Shown: one piece after another, positions 45,251-55,993 of the stretch | How the letters are laid out: each line of letters begins with the position of its first letter | Numbering within the stretch: position 1 is the stretch's first letter | Assembly (NCBI GenBank): GCA_954871525.1 | Contig: OX940862.1 | Location: forward strand, 42,146,732-42,210,731 | DNA from: Parietaria judaica | Taxonomy: Eukaryota > Streptophyta > Magnoliopsida > Rosales > Urticaceae | Direction: 5' to 3' | Length of the DNA: 64,000 nucleotides | Notes under the pieces: generated by a model | Databases searched by the model: none | What the model saw: only the letters and a program-made list of their open reading frames with translations | What the model was told of the DNA's origin: nothing | Translations under genes and position numbers: made by a program

Positions 45251-46393
45251 ATTCATGGATCTGAGTGAGCTGCTACATGGATGTAAACATAGATAATTGG
45301 AACATCAACAACATGGATTCTTGTTTTCCTTCTCATTTTCTCTCTCGAATTCTAAGTGTTTTCTCCTCAATAACATTGTGGTATGCGTTGTTGACTTCGT
45401 CACTTACGAAAAATAGTAAAAAAAAAAAAAAACTAACAAAAAACTGGATGAGGTCTATCGATCTGTTAAAATGGTGAACTTGAGCATTTTTTCCGGTTGA
45501 TTCTATATCGCCATATTTTTAAATAACTTAGGTAATTTTGCTACTTATAACTCAATTCGACAGTATGTATCAAGAGGAGGGGAATGAGTAAATATAATTG
45601 AAAATGATATATATATATATATATATATATATACTCGTATATTGTTTTGTCTGCTTAATTGTCGTTGGATCTCGGTAATTCGTCTAATAATAATCACCTC
45701 AGATTTAGTCTAGGTAAAAGAATTTAATTTCTTGAATATATTATATAATGTACGAAAAATAAATGACACATGAACTTTTTATTGATTTTGGAGAATACAA
45801 GATAGAATAGGGGATTAGAGAGTACAGCGAGGAGATCACGCTCAAATACTACACACAAACGAACTAAGAAGAAGCAAAGTATTGATTGGGGTTTCTTTCG
45901 GTGAGTATCTCTAGGTTCTCAATATTTACCTTCTTCACGTCTTCTCCTCTTCTACTTATAGTCTCCTCTATCCGAAATGACGTGTTTTCTGGTCTTCGAA
46001 AACGACTAGTAGGACTGACCCAACTTGTAGTTTCACTCCTCAAAACGTGTAAAGTATTCTCTCTTGACTCGGCTTGGAAAACTCCCTACTTTAAAGTATG
46101 CTTCCGTCAACATGGTCAGCCCAACAGCTGGCTACCAAATCTTTCGGGATAACATAGTCTTTTCTAGAGGCCACTTTCATATATGTGTCATCTCTACGGG
46201 GTTATGGATTCGTAATGGGCTGGGCTTATCCGAACACATTTCGCATGGTGGTTTAGATTATTTTTAAGCCCATGGGCGATATGAGGTCGTATTAGGTCAT
46301 TCAAGCAATGCCAGAGCTACATGTGTACCAATGATTAAATGTGCATACGCTTACTTAAAAAAAATCATGATTTGATTCGACTTTTTTCATTAT
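45251..46393. other. spacer between CACTA remnant and Copia A
   Basis: AT-rich at first, with a TA run at 45607-45633. The part at 45860-46260 is GC-richer and could be an old LTR piece, but I see no ends. No gene supported. Confidence 0.4.
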
Positions 46394-46398
46394 GTCTC

Positions 46399-46762
46399 TG
46401 TGATCATAATCTATGACGTATACTTGGTATACTTGTTCAACAAGCTTTAGCCGATAAGTGTTAGCTTCAATTTGATGATAAAATTTATCCATATACAAGG
46501 TTAATTTAGTAACTTTACTTAGCTTTCTTCTACTATATAAACACATGTTGTCATGTGTATTTTGCATCTCCCAGCCTCATATTCGACCAATAGAAAAAAA
46601 ATTCTCTCTCTCCTATTTGCCTAAGTAACTGCACATCACTATATATATAAAAATACATATATAAACAAAAAGTTTGTACGTATGTGAGTATTGAAGTGTG
46701 TGATGTCGTTTGCAAACTTATTGAGGCTTTGTTGAAAAAGTTCCAGATAGTTGGAACTAACA
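46399..46762 (+). repeat. 5' LTR of Copia A
   Basis: 364 bases, TATA-type box TATATAA at 46534-46540. Near its start GTATACTTG occurs twice in tandem, a small duplication absent from the 3' LTR. Confidence 0.92.
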
Positions 46763-46764
46763 TT

Positions 46765-46776
46765 TGGTATCAGAGC
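46765..46776 (+). promoter_or_regulatory. primer-binding site of Copia A
   Basis: TGGTATCAGAGC, complementary to the 3' end of plant initiator methionine tRNA, two bases after the 5' LTR. It is where minus-strand DNA synthesis would start. Confidence 0.92.
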
Positions 46777-46920
46777 GAGGTTGTTAGTGTCGTTGTCATG
46801 TCTCTTAAAACACTTAGTATGCTCTTTGGTTGCGGTTCCGGCTGATCTTCCATATCAGAAACGATTTCTCGAGATTATTTTTGTGTGAGTTTTCTTCGTG
46901 TCGAGGTAGCAGCAACACGA

Positions 46921-47438
46921 TGGGTGATCTCCAAGTTGTCAGAGGAATCAAGAAACTCAACAAAAACAACTACATCACATGGGCAACATGCATGATGTCC
47001 TATTTGCAAGGGCACGACTTTTGGGAGGTCGTTGGCGGAAGCGAAACTACGCTGCTGGAGGAAAATGCTAACGGCACCTTGCGCAAATGGAGAATCAAAG
47101 CAGGCAAAGCGATGTTTTCCCTGAAGACCACTGTTGAAGAAGAGATATTGGAGCACATTCAGAACGACAAGACACCCAAAGAAGCATGTGAGACATTCGT
47201 GATGCTTTTCTCAAAGAAGAATTATGCGAGGCTATAACTCTTGGAGAACGAGCTATTATCGATCTCACAACGCGACGTGACGATTGCTCAATATTTTCAC
47301 AAGGTCAAGTCAATATGTCGTGAGATTAGCGATCTCGATCCAAAGTCCTTCATCGGAGAGGCTCGTATAAAGAGGATCATCATCCACGGGTTGAGATCGG
47401 AGTACCAAAGCTTCGTGATTTCTGTACAAGGATCGCCT
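46921..47438 (+). pseudogene. Copia A gag, N-terminal part
   Basis: Starts Met-Gly-Asp-Leu-Gln and shows the UBN2/retrotransposon gag fold pattern: LNKNNYITWATCMMSYL, EEEILEHIQNDKTPKEAC, LLENELLSISQRDVTIAQYF and ARIKRIIIHGLRSEY. A TAA at about 47236 interrupts the frame between ARL and LLEN, where relatives usually have Gln. The frame is then cut by insertion of element B at 47444 and resumes at 55994 with SLVEFENLLASQ. Confidence 0.85.
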
Positions 47439-48094
47439 GTTCTGTTGGAAATCGAGGTATCAGTTCAGACTTCCTTACCAGGATAATAGCCTCTGAGGCG
47501 TCCCGGTAACATTTAAGAATTATTTTAAAGCAGAAAAATTGTTACAGTACCGACGACACGGATATCGGGTAATGAGCATTTCGTTAAGACCCGATAAATA
47601 TTTCGAATTTAATATTTCATAATCATTATTAATAATCTAGTCAAATAGAAAATAAATAGAAAGCAGTAAATGGTTGCATTTATTGACCCAATGCATAAGG
47701 CCATACCTCAAAAATGATTCCGGCTGCGTGTTCTGAACTTGGGCACGGCTACGCCGGTGCTGAAGGAAACTCCCGTGATCTTCCGGGATATTCTCCTGGA
47801 CTCCTCGTACCAAAGCGTGGGCTTCGCCGGCAGGACTCCGTCGCAAAATTTAACTGATGGTTCTTTTAAAGCTACCGGAGAAATATATCTCCTAAGCCGA
47901 ACAAGAAGAGAGATCGAAACCAGAAAACTCGCAGACCCTAGAGAGAGAGGGAGAGCTCGAGTTTTTGCTCTGGGGAAGGTGTGAAAAATGTGTAAATTGA
48001 GCCTCCTATTTATAGGCTCAAGCTGTAACCGATTTGGAGATTTTCCCTCCCTTTATTCGAATTTTATTAATTAAATTTTATTAATTATTTCAAT

Positions 48095-48620
48095 CCAATG
48101 GTCCACATTCAATCTCATCCAAATCTAATGGATATAATTAATCAGGGATTGAATTAAATAATAATACATGATAAGATAAAAATATTTAATCTTATCATCA
48201 TATTAATTAAATTCGAATTATATATATACATATTAAAATTTGAATTTGTTGATGATTATCTAGATCCAATGGTTAAAAATAAATCTTAAACAAATCCAAT
48301 GGATCGAATCAATTAGGGATAAAATCAAATGCCCTAGGGTTTCACTGAAACCCTAATTTGAATTCTTATCCTCTTCATTATTCGAATTATATATTGTATA
48401 TATATAATATTAATTAATTTCTAATCCGACGATAAAGATTAAATATCAAAACCGATCCAACGGACACAATTAATTAAGAAAATTCGAAATACCTAAACTT
48501 TGTCACCAAGCTTCAATTTCGAATTACATTTAGGGTTCAAATCAATTATCTCAATCCAACGGTTGATATTAAATCATAACCGATCCAATGGATTTAAAAT
48601 TGATTTTAGGTACTTATGCC
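48095..48620. repeat. degenerate tandem units inside LTR B
   Basis: Four or more imperfect units of roughly 90-130 bases share TCCAAYGGTT, then AATC-rich sequence, then GATCCAATGGA and TTAATTA. The same series is present in the other LTR (about 53830-54260) with one unit deleted. Confidence 0.55.
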
Positions 48621-48873
48621 GCAAATATAAAACATTCAATTCTCACTATTCGAATTAGCTAGGGTTTGCATTTACCAAACCCTAATTCAAATTTACACAT
48701 ATATGAATATATAAATATATATTTTTATTTATTAATATAAATCTTTTAATTATTAATTAATTATTAATTAGATATTAATAATTAAATCCAAATAATTAAA
48801 TTATATTAATAAAATATGATCTTAGTATCTTATATTAAATGTTATGGTGCCACACCATCATTTAAATTCGTGA

Positions 48874-49609
48874 CATGTGATTAGAGCTGCACAAAAGGAA
48901 TCGCCAGTGGCGATGCGATGCGTCGCGACTCAATTCCTGGGATCGCGATGCATCGCGATTTTGCGGCAAAAATCGCGATTCGTCGCGATTCCAGGTATGC
49001 GTCGCGACGCGTGAGGGGGTGATCCGAGATTCCTATCCAACGGCCAGGATGATGCCACATCATCGATACGTGTGGTGTTTTTGTTTGTGGCAATAATAAC
49101 ATGTTTTTCACCCGAAATTTATTACCCAACCACAATTTTTACCTACTTTATTCGAATTCAACCCTAAAATTTCAAATTTTTTTTTACCCACTATCTCCTC
49201 ATAATTATTCACCCACCACAATAATTATTCACCCACCCAACTCTCTCATCAAACCCTATAAATACCACCCCTTCCTCCCTCATTTCCTCACAACTTTTTT
49301 TTTTTTAATATCTTGTTTTATCATATTTATTTATTTGCTTTATCATATTTATTAATTTTAAATTAAATAACATACTTAAATAATAATTTTAAATAATTAA
49401 ATTTGGGTAAAAACTAATAAAATTAAACATTGGAAATATATTAGAACTTTTGCCGCAAACAAAGCATTTGAACACCCTTTGAAATCGCGATGCGCCGCGA
49501 TGCGTCGCGATCTCCTTCCCCGCGATGCGTCGCGATGCGCAACTTGGCGACTTTTGCCGATTAAGTCGCGATTGATCGCGACTTAGTGTTGTGCAGCTCT
49601 ACATGTGAT
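48874..49609. mobile_element. 720-bp hAT-type MITE inside LTR B
   Basis: The element (48882-49601) has perfect 13-bp inverted tips, TAGAGCTGCACAA and TTGTGCAGCTCTA, and a perfect 8-bp direct repeat CATGTGAT (48874-48881 and 49602-49609). The other LTR of element B has the uninterrupted sequence at the equivalent point (GTGACATGTAATTTAATTTC, about 54551), a natural empty site. Both ends are packed with TCGCGA/GCGATGCGTCGCGAT motifs around an A/T core. No transposase is encoded. Confidence 0.93.
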
Positions 49610-49966
49610 TCAATTTCATAGTTTATCGAACCGAGTCATAAACTTAGAAAATCTATAAATCACTAACCGTAAGTCTGAATGACTTGGTTCAAAAAGCAAA
49701 GTTGCTTAGAATTTAATTTACAACAACATGGTGCTGTTAGAAAATCTAAATTATAACTTTCTTTTTATCAGTTAATTCCTTGTACCAAAATATAGTACTT
49801 TTGCCACGCTGACGATAAAACTATCTGACGTCTGACACAGACCTCCATAAATCACAAACCGTAAGTCTGAATGACTTGGTTCAAAAATAAAAGTTGATTA
49901 GAATTTAATTTACAACATGGTGCTGTTAGAAAATCTAAATTATAACTTTCTTTTTATCAGTTAATT

Positions 49967-50446
49967 CCGGGACCGTGGTTTTCGCACTCTATTATGACAA
50001 CAGTCACTGTTGGCATTCATTGTGACGACTTGTCACTTGGTACGGAAACAACCTTACTTATTGTCTTATATTTCCATCACAATGATTTTATCATTATGAT
50101 AAGATATAAATCTTTGATGAAAGGTGTATCTAAGTAATGAAGAACTCAATTATTTACTCAAAATGTATAGGATCTGGAAAAAAAATTATTTAACTATTTA
50201 AAAAATTGTCAAAATAATAAAAACAGTGAAGGGTTTTCAACTCGCCCTTCAATAATAAAATCCATACAAAAAAAATTGAGTAATAAATTTCGAGTCTTCT
50301 TATTGCGCCGACAGAGTTCTCCGAGACTCTCGGATGTCTTCTGGCAATTACTCCTTAGATTCTGCTGAAAAAGAAAGAATGTCACATATTTCAGTTTTAG
50401 ATCTTTGGAGAAAAGACTTACTAAAACAAAATGTATAATAAGAAAC
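49967..50446. other. element B interior left of gag, pol missing
   Basis: About 480 bases of mostly A/T sequence between the truncated 3' LTR and the end of gag. No protease, integrase or reverse transcriptase motif is visible on either strand. Confidence 0.55.
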
Positions 50447-51286
50447 TTATCGGGTGAGACACTCACTAGTTTCATTCTTCTTTTCATTTTGGAACTTGGG
50501 ACAACCCTTTTTCCAATGTCCCATTTCCTTGCAAAGGAAGCATCTTCCTTTGTCAGCAGCTTTCTTACCCCCTGTCTTTGGCTGGAAATTCTTTCCCCAC
50601 TTTTTCTTAGGACCGGGCCTTTTCTTCATCTTCGGGTTATTAGAAGAAGATCCTTTCCTGAACGCCACGTTCAGTTTGGATTTCTTCTTGATCAAACCCG
50701 AGATGTCCTCAAAGTTTTGCAATTCATTAATCAACTGTGTCAAACCATATTTTAGTTTGTTCATAATGTAATTGCTGGTGAATGGAACGAACTCAGGTGA
50801 CAGCGAGTTAAGGATAATGCTGATCTGAGATTTCTCATCCACCACGGCCCCGTGCACCTCAGCCTCATTGAACCAGCTCGTCATGCTCATGACATGATCA
50901 CGAATATACGTACCTGGTTTCATTTTTGCATTCATGTAACGACGAGTTGCATCATGTTGAGCTTGCTCAGACTGCTTATTATACATCCCTTGGAGGGACT
51001 CCATGATCTCATAAGCAGTGTCCTTTTCCTCTAACTTGATTCTTAGCGAGTCTGTCATGCTAGCTAGCATGTATGCCTTAGCATGATTGTTCGCATGAAT
51101 CCAAGAATCATAGAGTTCTTTCACACCTCTGGCGCTGTTAGCGTCCGGTGCAGTGGGACGTTCATCAGTAAGAACAAAAAGGATGTTCTCACTGATAAGG
51201 ACAATATTGATGTTGCTTTTCCACTTCGGAAAGTTACTTCCGGCCAGAGTGTTGTTCGAAAGCAGTGACATGATAGGATTCAACAT
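50447..51286 (-). CDS. Copia-type Gag of element B with CCHC zinc knuckle
   Basis: 279 aa, uninterrupted on the minus strand. It has the usual plant Copia gag layout: LAGSNFPKWKSNINIVLISENI near the N-terminus, a helical middle (AYEIMESLQGMYNKQSEQAQHDATRRYMNAKM is split here only for description into AYEIMESLQGMY and RRYMNAKMKPG), then ILNSLSPEF, a Lys/Pro-rich basic region, and a CX2CX4HX4C zinc knuckle CFLCKEMGHWKKGC at about residues 248-261. Gag would form the virus-like particle and bind the element's RNA. It lies 1.9 kb inside the 5' LTR. The frame ends shortly after the knuckle, with no pol continuation. Being open while pol is gone makes it a possible trans-acting Gag, but there is no evidence of expression. 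Confidence 0.85.
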   Translation of the reverse strand: MLNPIMSLLSNNTLAGSNFPKWKSNINIVLISENILFVLTDERPTAPDANSARGVKELYDSWIHANNHAKAYMLASMTDSLRIKLEEKDTAYEIMESLQGMYNKQSEQAQHDATRRYMNAKMKPGTYIRDHVMSMTSWFNEAEVHGAVVDEKSQISIILNSLSPEFVPFTSNYIMNKLKYGLTQLINELQNFEDISGLIKKKSKLNVAFRKGSSSNNPKMKKRPGPKKKWGKNFQPKTGGKKAADKGRCFLCKEMGHWKKGCPKFQNEKKNETSECLTR

Positions 51287-51465
51287 TTTATACTGACATT
51301 GAAAAAGAAACTTATTAAAATTTATTATAGGTAGAATGTTTTAGGTAAAATATTGGTTCGAAATAGTTACATGATGCAAACATCTTCTCGGGAAAACGTT
51401 AACTAAACCCTTTAACTATTTCGTAATAATTTAACCGACTGTACACATCGTTGTCGTCCTTAAGG

Positions 51466-51810
51466 CATGGTTACACGAAGGTGAGTCGTGGTATCAACTG
51501 TGTAGTTTGGCTAAACTAAGTTTTAATCATAAACTTAATTAATATTCATAATAAGAACTACCGAGTTCCTATGATTATTAACTATCACCATAGACGGTCG
51601 GGAAGCACCAACTTCCGTGCAAGCTTAACCCATTATTTTTGGTTCTCGGGATCCTCTTGGAAACGTCGTCCTTAAGAAATGGTCATACGAATATGACTCG
51701 CGATCCATTTCCAAGATTTCTCCGTCCCCATATTCTTTTGGAACTATCACGGTGTCAAACCTTCCACAAGCACACCTTTCCCGTGGAGTGGTCACACGAA
51801 GGTGACTCGA
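51466..51810. repeat. three hairpin-forming repeats in the leader of B
   Basis: Copies at about 51468-51488 (GGTTACACGAAGGTGAGTCG), 51681-51700 (GGTCATACGAATATGACTCG) and 51790-51808 (GGTCACACGAAGGTGACTCG). The second and third have perfect five-base stems (GTCAT/ATGAC and GTCAC/GTGAC) around a six-base ACGAAT or ACGAAG loop. Copies one and two also share CGTCCTTAAG just upstream. Confidence 0.7.
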
Positions 51811-52669
51811 GACGGTGTGGTCAGCAGACCTTGTGACAGTAATAATGGAGACCTTATTGATATATTCTACACTTGCCATTGTTTTAGTTAAATTAACGTT
51901 TTTTAAATTTGTTAAACTAAGTTATTTAAAACTTATTATAGGCTTTCAATTAATGACACATTAAAATTTTATATTTTGGCTTTAATAATTACGACATGTA
52001 ATGTCATATTTAGCCTCAAGATTATAGTGTTTATTATTTCGTCGGTAGTGATAGGTCAATACGTACTTTCTCCAGGTAGATGGGAGGGGTCCTAACCGGT
52101 CACCTAGAAGTGGATGGTGAATCGACCCCACTTTTGATTCCCTCTTCCTCAGACAAGATTGTACGATTGAGATTTTTCCGACTAATAATGAACACTTTAC
52201 ATATACTCTTTATTATTTATATTTATCCTTAATTTGACATATTGATAATGATAAAACATAGGCACTATGTTTACAGGTTATGAAAATAGGTTATAACAAA
52301 TTATATCTATGATGAATATTTATAATTAGATTTTAATGATTCTTATTCAACAAGAATAATCATTAAATTACTTCATGGCTTATTAATAATTATTTATGAA
52401 ATTTTAAAATAACTCAATGATATCATTCCTAAGAATTATCATCCATATTTTAATATTAAATAAGACAATATTATTTATTCATTAAATAATATCCATATTT
52501 AATTTTATGAATTATATAAAATAAGTCAATGTTATTTATACATAAATAACATCCATATTTTATTTTCAATTAATTAATCATAATTAATTTCATTCATAAT
52601 TATTTAATTTCAATAATAAATAATATTTATTCCAAGGGTACCGGGTCGGAATAAAATTCCGACCCATAA

Positions 52670-53010
52670 TTAAATTACTGCACGTGAGCCCTCCGGGCCT
52701 AAGCCCGGGCCCACTGCCCTAGGAAAAGCCCACCCAGCCCTTCAGGGAGGCAAGGGCAGCGCGCGCCTCGCCTGGTCCCGCAGGCCCATTCCGCTGCCAG
52801 GCAGCATGAGCCGCAAGCCAGCGCGCGAGGCCCAAGCGCTGCGCGCCAGGGCAACCCGTTAGGGTTTCGCCCTGGGCCTCGCCCTTGTCCTGAGATTTTC
52901 CACGGCCCTGGCCCGTGGCATCTAGGGTTCGACCTTGGGGCTGCAGCGGCAGCCCCTGGTCCTCCCTTGCCACGGGTTGGGCTGCGACTCACAACACTGC
53001 CAATTTTCCC
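52670..53010. other. GC-rich block in the leader of B
   Basis: About 340 bases rich in G and C (CCTAAGCCCGGGCCCACTGC, GGGCCTCGCCC) interrupt DNA that is mostly A/T on both sides. Long minus-strand ORFs here (for example 52992-52699) are probably by-products of the composition. It resembles neither flank and could be a captured host sequence. Confidence 0.5.
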
Positions 53011-53164
53011 TGTCTGAATTTCGGGTCGGAAAATTATCTAATTTTAAATTAATATTAAAATATCTAGAAATTTAATTTCAATTTTAATTATTAATTTATT
53101 CATCAAATAATTCGTTCTTTAAACCATTAAATTAAATTACGTAATTATTTATCCTTGAACTTGT

Positions 53165-53177
53165 CTATGATATCAAT
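53165..53177 (-). promoter_or_regulatory. degenerate primer-binding site of element B
   Basis: Immediately inside the 5' LTR end (CCAACA on the minus strand) the minus strand reads TTGATATCATAGAC, which matches the initiator-Met primer-binding site TGGTATCAGAGC with a few mismatches. It fixes the orientation of B as minus. Confidence 0.65.
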
Positions 53178-55988
53178 TGTTGGAAATCGGGGTATCAGTT
53201 CCGACTTCCTTACCACGATAATAGCCTCCGAGGCGTCCCGGTAACATTCAAAAAATTATTTTAAAACGGTAAACTTGTTACCGTACCGTCGACACGAATA
53301 TCGGGTAATGAGCATTTCGTTAAGATCCGATAAATATTTTGAATTTAATATTTCATAATGATTATTAATAATCTAGTCGAATAGGAAATAAATAGAAAGC
53401 AGTAAATGGTTGCATTTATTGACCCAATGCATAAGGCCGTACCTCAAAGACGATTCTGGTTGCGCGTTCTAAACTTGGGCAAGGCTCCGCCGGTGCTGAG
53501 AGAAACTCACGTGATCTTCCGGGATATTCTCCTGGACTCATCGTACCGAAGCGTGGGCTTCGCCGGTAGGACTCCGTCTTAAAATTTAACTCACGATTAT
53601 TTTAAAGCTACCGGAGAAAAATATCTCCTAAGCCGAACCAGAAGAGAGATCAGAAGCTGAAAACTGGCAGACCCTAGAGAGAGAGGGAGAACTCGAGTTT
53701 TTGATCTGGGGAAGGTGTGAAAATGTGTAGAATGAGCGTCCTATTTATAGGCTCAAGCTGTAACCGATTTGGAGATTTTCCCTCCATTTATTCGAGTTTT
53801 ATTAATTAAATTTAATTAATTATTTCAATTCAATGGTCCACATTCAATCTCATCTTAATCCAATGGATATAATTAATCAGGGATTGAATTAAATAATAAT
53901 AAATGATAAGATCAAAATATTTAATCTTATCATCATATTAATTAAATTCGAATTCCAATGGATCAAATCAATTAGTGATAAAATCAAATGCCCTAGGGTT
54001 TCACTGAAACCCTAATTTGAATTCTTATCCTCTTCATTATTCGAATTATATATTGTATATAATATTAATTAATTTCTAATCCGTCGGTAAAGATTAAATC
54101 TCAAAACCGATCCAGCGGACACAATTAATTAAGCAAATTCGAAATACCTAAACTTGGTCACCAAGCTTCAATTTCGAATTACATTTAGGGTTCAAATCAA
54201 TTATTTCAATCCAACGGTTGATATTATACCATAACTGATCCAATGGATTAAATTGATTTTAGGGTTTTGCCAAAATACCAAAACATTAGGTACTTATGCC
54301 GTAAATATAAAATATGTAATTCTCACTATTCGAATTAGCTAGGGTTTGTATTTACAAAACCCTAATTCGATTTTACACATATATGAATAATATAAATATA
54401 TATTTTGATTTATTAATATAAATCTTTTAATTATTAATTAATTATTAATTAGATATTAATAATTAAATTCAAATAATTAAATTATATTAATAAAATATGA
54501 TCTCAATATCACACATTAAATGTCATGGTGCCACACCATCATTTAAATTCGTGACATGTAATTTAATTTCATAGTTTATCAAACCGAGTCATAAACTTAG
54601 AAAATCCATAAATCACAAACCGTAAGTCTGAATGACTTGGTTCAAAAATCAAAGTTGATTAGAATTTAATTTACAACAACATGGTGCTGTTAGAAAATCT
54701 AAATTATAACTTTATTTTTATCAGTTAATTCCTTGTGCCAAAATATAGTACTTTTGCCACGCTGACGATAAAACTATCTGACGTCTGACACAGACCTCCA
54801 TAAATCACAAACCGTAAGTCTGAATGACTTGGTTCAAAAATCAAAGTTGATTAGAATTTAATTTACAACATGGTACTGTTAGAAAATCTAAATTATAACT
54901 TTCTTTTTATCAGTTAATTCCGTGTACCAAAATATAGTATTTTTGCCACGCTGACGATAAAACTATCTGACGTCTGACACAGACCTGTCAGTTTTATAAG
55001 TCGAGCCAAATGATTAAACATTATCCAGAATGCATTTTAATCACGTACGTATCATCCGTTACGGAGCTATCGTGGGGACCATGGACCCGTATCACTGAAG
55101 CTCCAACGAACTGCTACTGTATATATTATTCCCTTATAACAGCAGGGTGTCCATTGATACAATCAAACTCGGGTTATAGTCCTTTCACTTGATGACTCAC
55201 ACATGAGAAGGCGGTTTTTACCGTAATTCCCCTCATTGCATTTTCCTCCTTGACTTAGTCAGTAATATTATGAGTAACCCACTTATGGTTTCGATTCATA
55301 AGTTGCGCACGGGTACCTGTCATTTCTCACCGCTGACAACCAAGGGAATCATCATGACTCTTAGGAGAGCTGTGTGATGCCCATGTCTATGATCAAGCTA
55401 TCCTTACTACTGACTATTATGTTCCCAAAATAATAGTGTTGGGAACAACAGTAATATCTTGTGTTCTTTAACGGTTAAATAAAAAAACAATCAAGCCAGT
55501 AGCTCGGACTGGGGATCACTCAGGACTTAGAACTAATATCCATTTGATCATCATATTGAGACTCAACTTCAAGTTATCAGTGATGGTCTAATATGATAAC
55601 TTCTTGAGTATAAGTCAGGTCCAGTCCAGTATGTAGACGCTTCATACTTAATGCAATTCTAGTGAGTGTGACACACACATAATCCAGAATAGTATTGTCA
55701 CTTAGCCACATTAATGACCTTACACGATTAATGGGCTCCCACCCAGTTAATCAGGTCAAGGACATTTTAAGTTCATTTATTATGATTATTAATTCTTCCT
55801 CACATCGACTCTGTTGTGATAATAATAGCATAATTGCATCCTTTATGAACTATGGAATCAAACATTCTATTTTACTCTACCAGAAACTATAATAAGATTA
55901 ACATAATAAGTATCATCTTTATTCAATGACTTGTCATAATCTTTTAGAAATGGATAAATATTTTGTTTAATGACACATATGTCCAACA
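53178..55988 (-). repeat. 5' LTR of element B (2.8 kb)
   Basis: Starts TGTTGG and ends AACA on the plus strand (TGTTGGAC...TTCCAACA on the minus strand). A TATA-type CCTATAAATAGG lies near 53745 on the minus strand, about 560 bases from the internal edge. At 2811 bases the LTR is much longer than those of A and C. It contains no ORF that resembles a gene. Confidence 0.88.
54606..54989. repeat. 192-bp tandem duplication inside LTR B
   Basis: Bases from about 54606 are repeated from about 54798 (both start CCATAAATCACAAACCG and end GACACAGACCT), with few differences. The left LTR shows the same duplication at about 49655 and 49847, so it predates the insertion of B. Confidence 0.85.
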
Positions 55989-55993
55989 TGTTC

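Larger units (their letters stand above)
47444..49966 (-). repeat. 3' LTR of element B, truncated and carrying a MITE
   Basis: Aligns by eye with 53178-54935 of the other LTR over its whole length apart from the 720-bp MITE and small indels (about 90 bases near 48217-48310 are absent from the other copy). Similarity stops abruptly in CAGTTAATTCC at about 49966, where this copy switches to unrelated sequence, so about 1 kb of U3 is missing. Confidence 0.85.
51287..53177 (-). other. long untranslated leader of element B
   Basis: Between the 5' LTR and gag lie about 1.9 kb without a supported gene. It contains three copies of a hairpin-forming motif at about 51466-51810, several A/T-rich repeats at 52330-52620, and a GC-rich block at 52670-53010. 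Long leaders of LTR elements usually carry packaging and dimerisation signals. Confidence 0.55.
47439..55993 (-). mobile_element. Copia element B, long-LTR, gag-only, nested in A
   Basis: Spans 47444-55988 with perfect 5-bp duplication TGTTC (47439-47443 and 55989-55993). It reads on the minus strand: 5' LTR 55988-53178, a degenerate initiator-Met primer-binding site (TGATATCATAGAC) just inside, a 1.9-kb leader, and gag 51286-50447. The other LTR (47444 to about 49966, plus a MITE) has lost its U3 start, and no protease, integrase or reverse transcriptase is seen. Either a deletion removed pol together with part of the 3' LTR, or the family was always gag-only; the lost LTR edge favours a deletion. 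Confidence 0.9.

Noticed and set aside
52699..52992. 97-codon minus-strand ORF in the GC-rich block of element B
   Set aside because: The composition is biased to Gly/Ala/Pro/Arg with no domain, and neighbouring frames are equally open. Likely a by-product of GC content.
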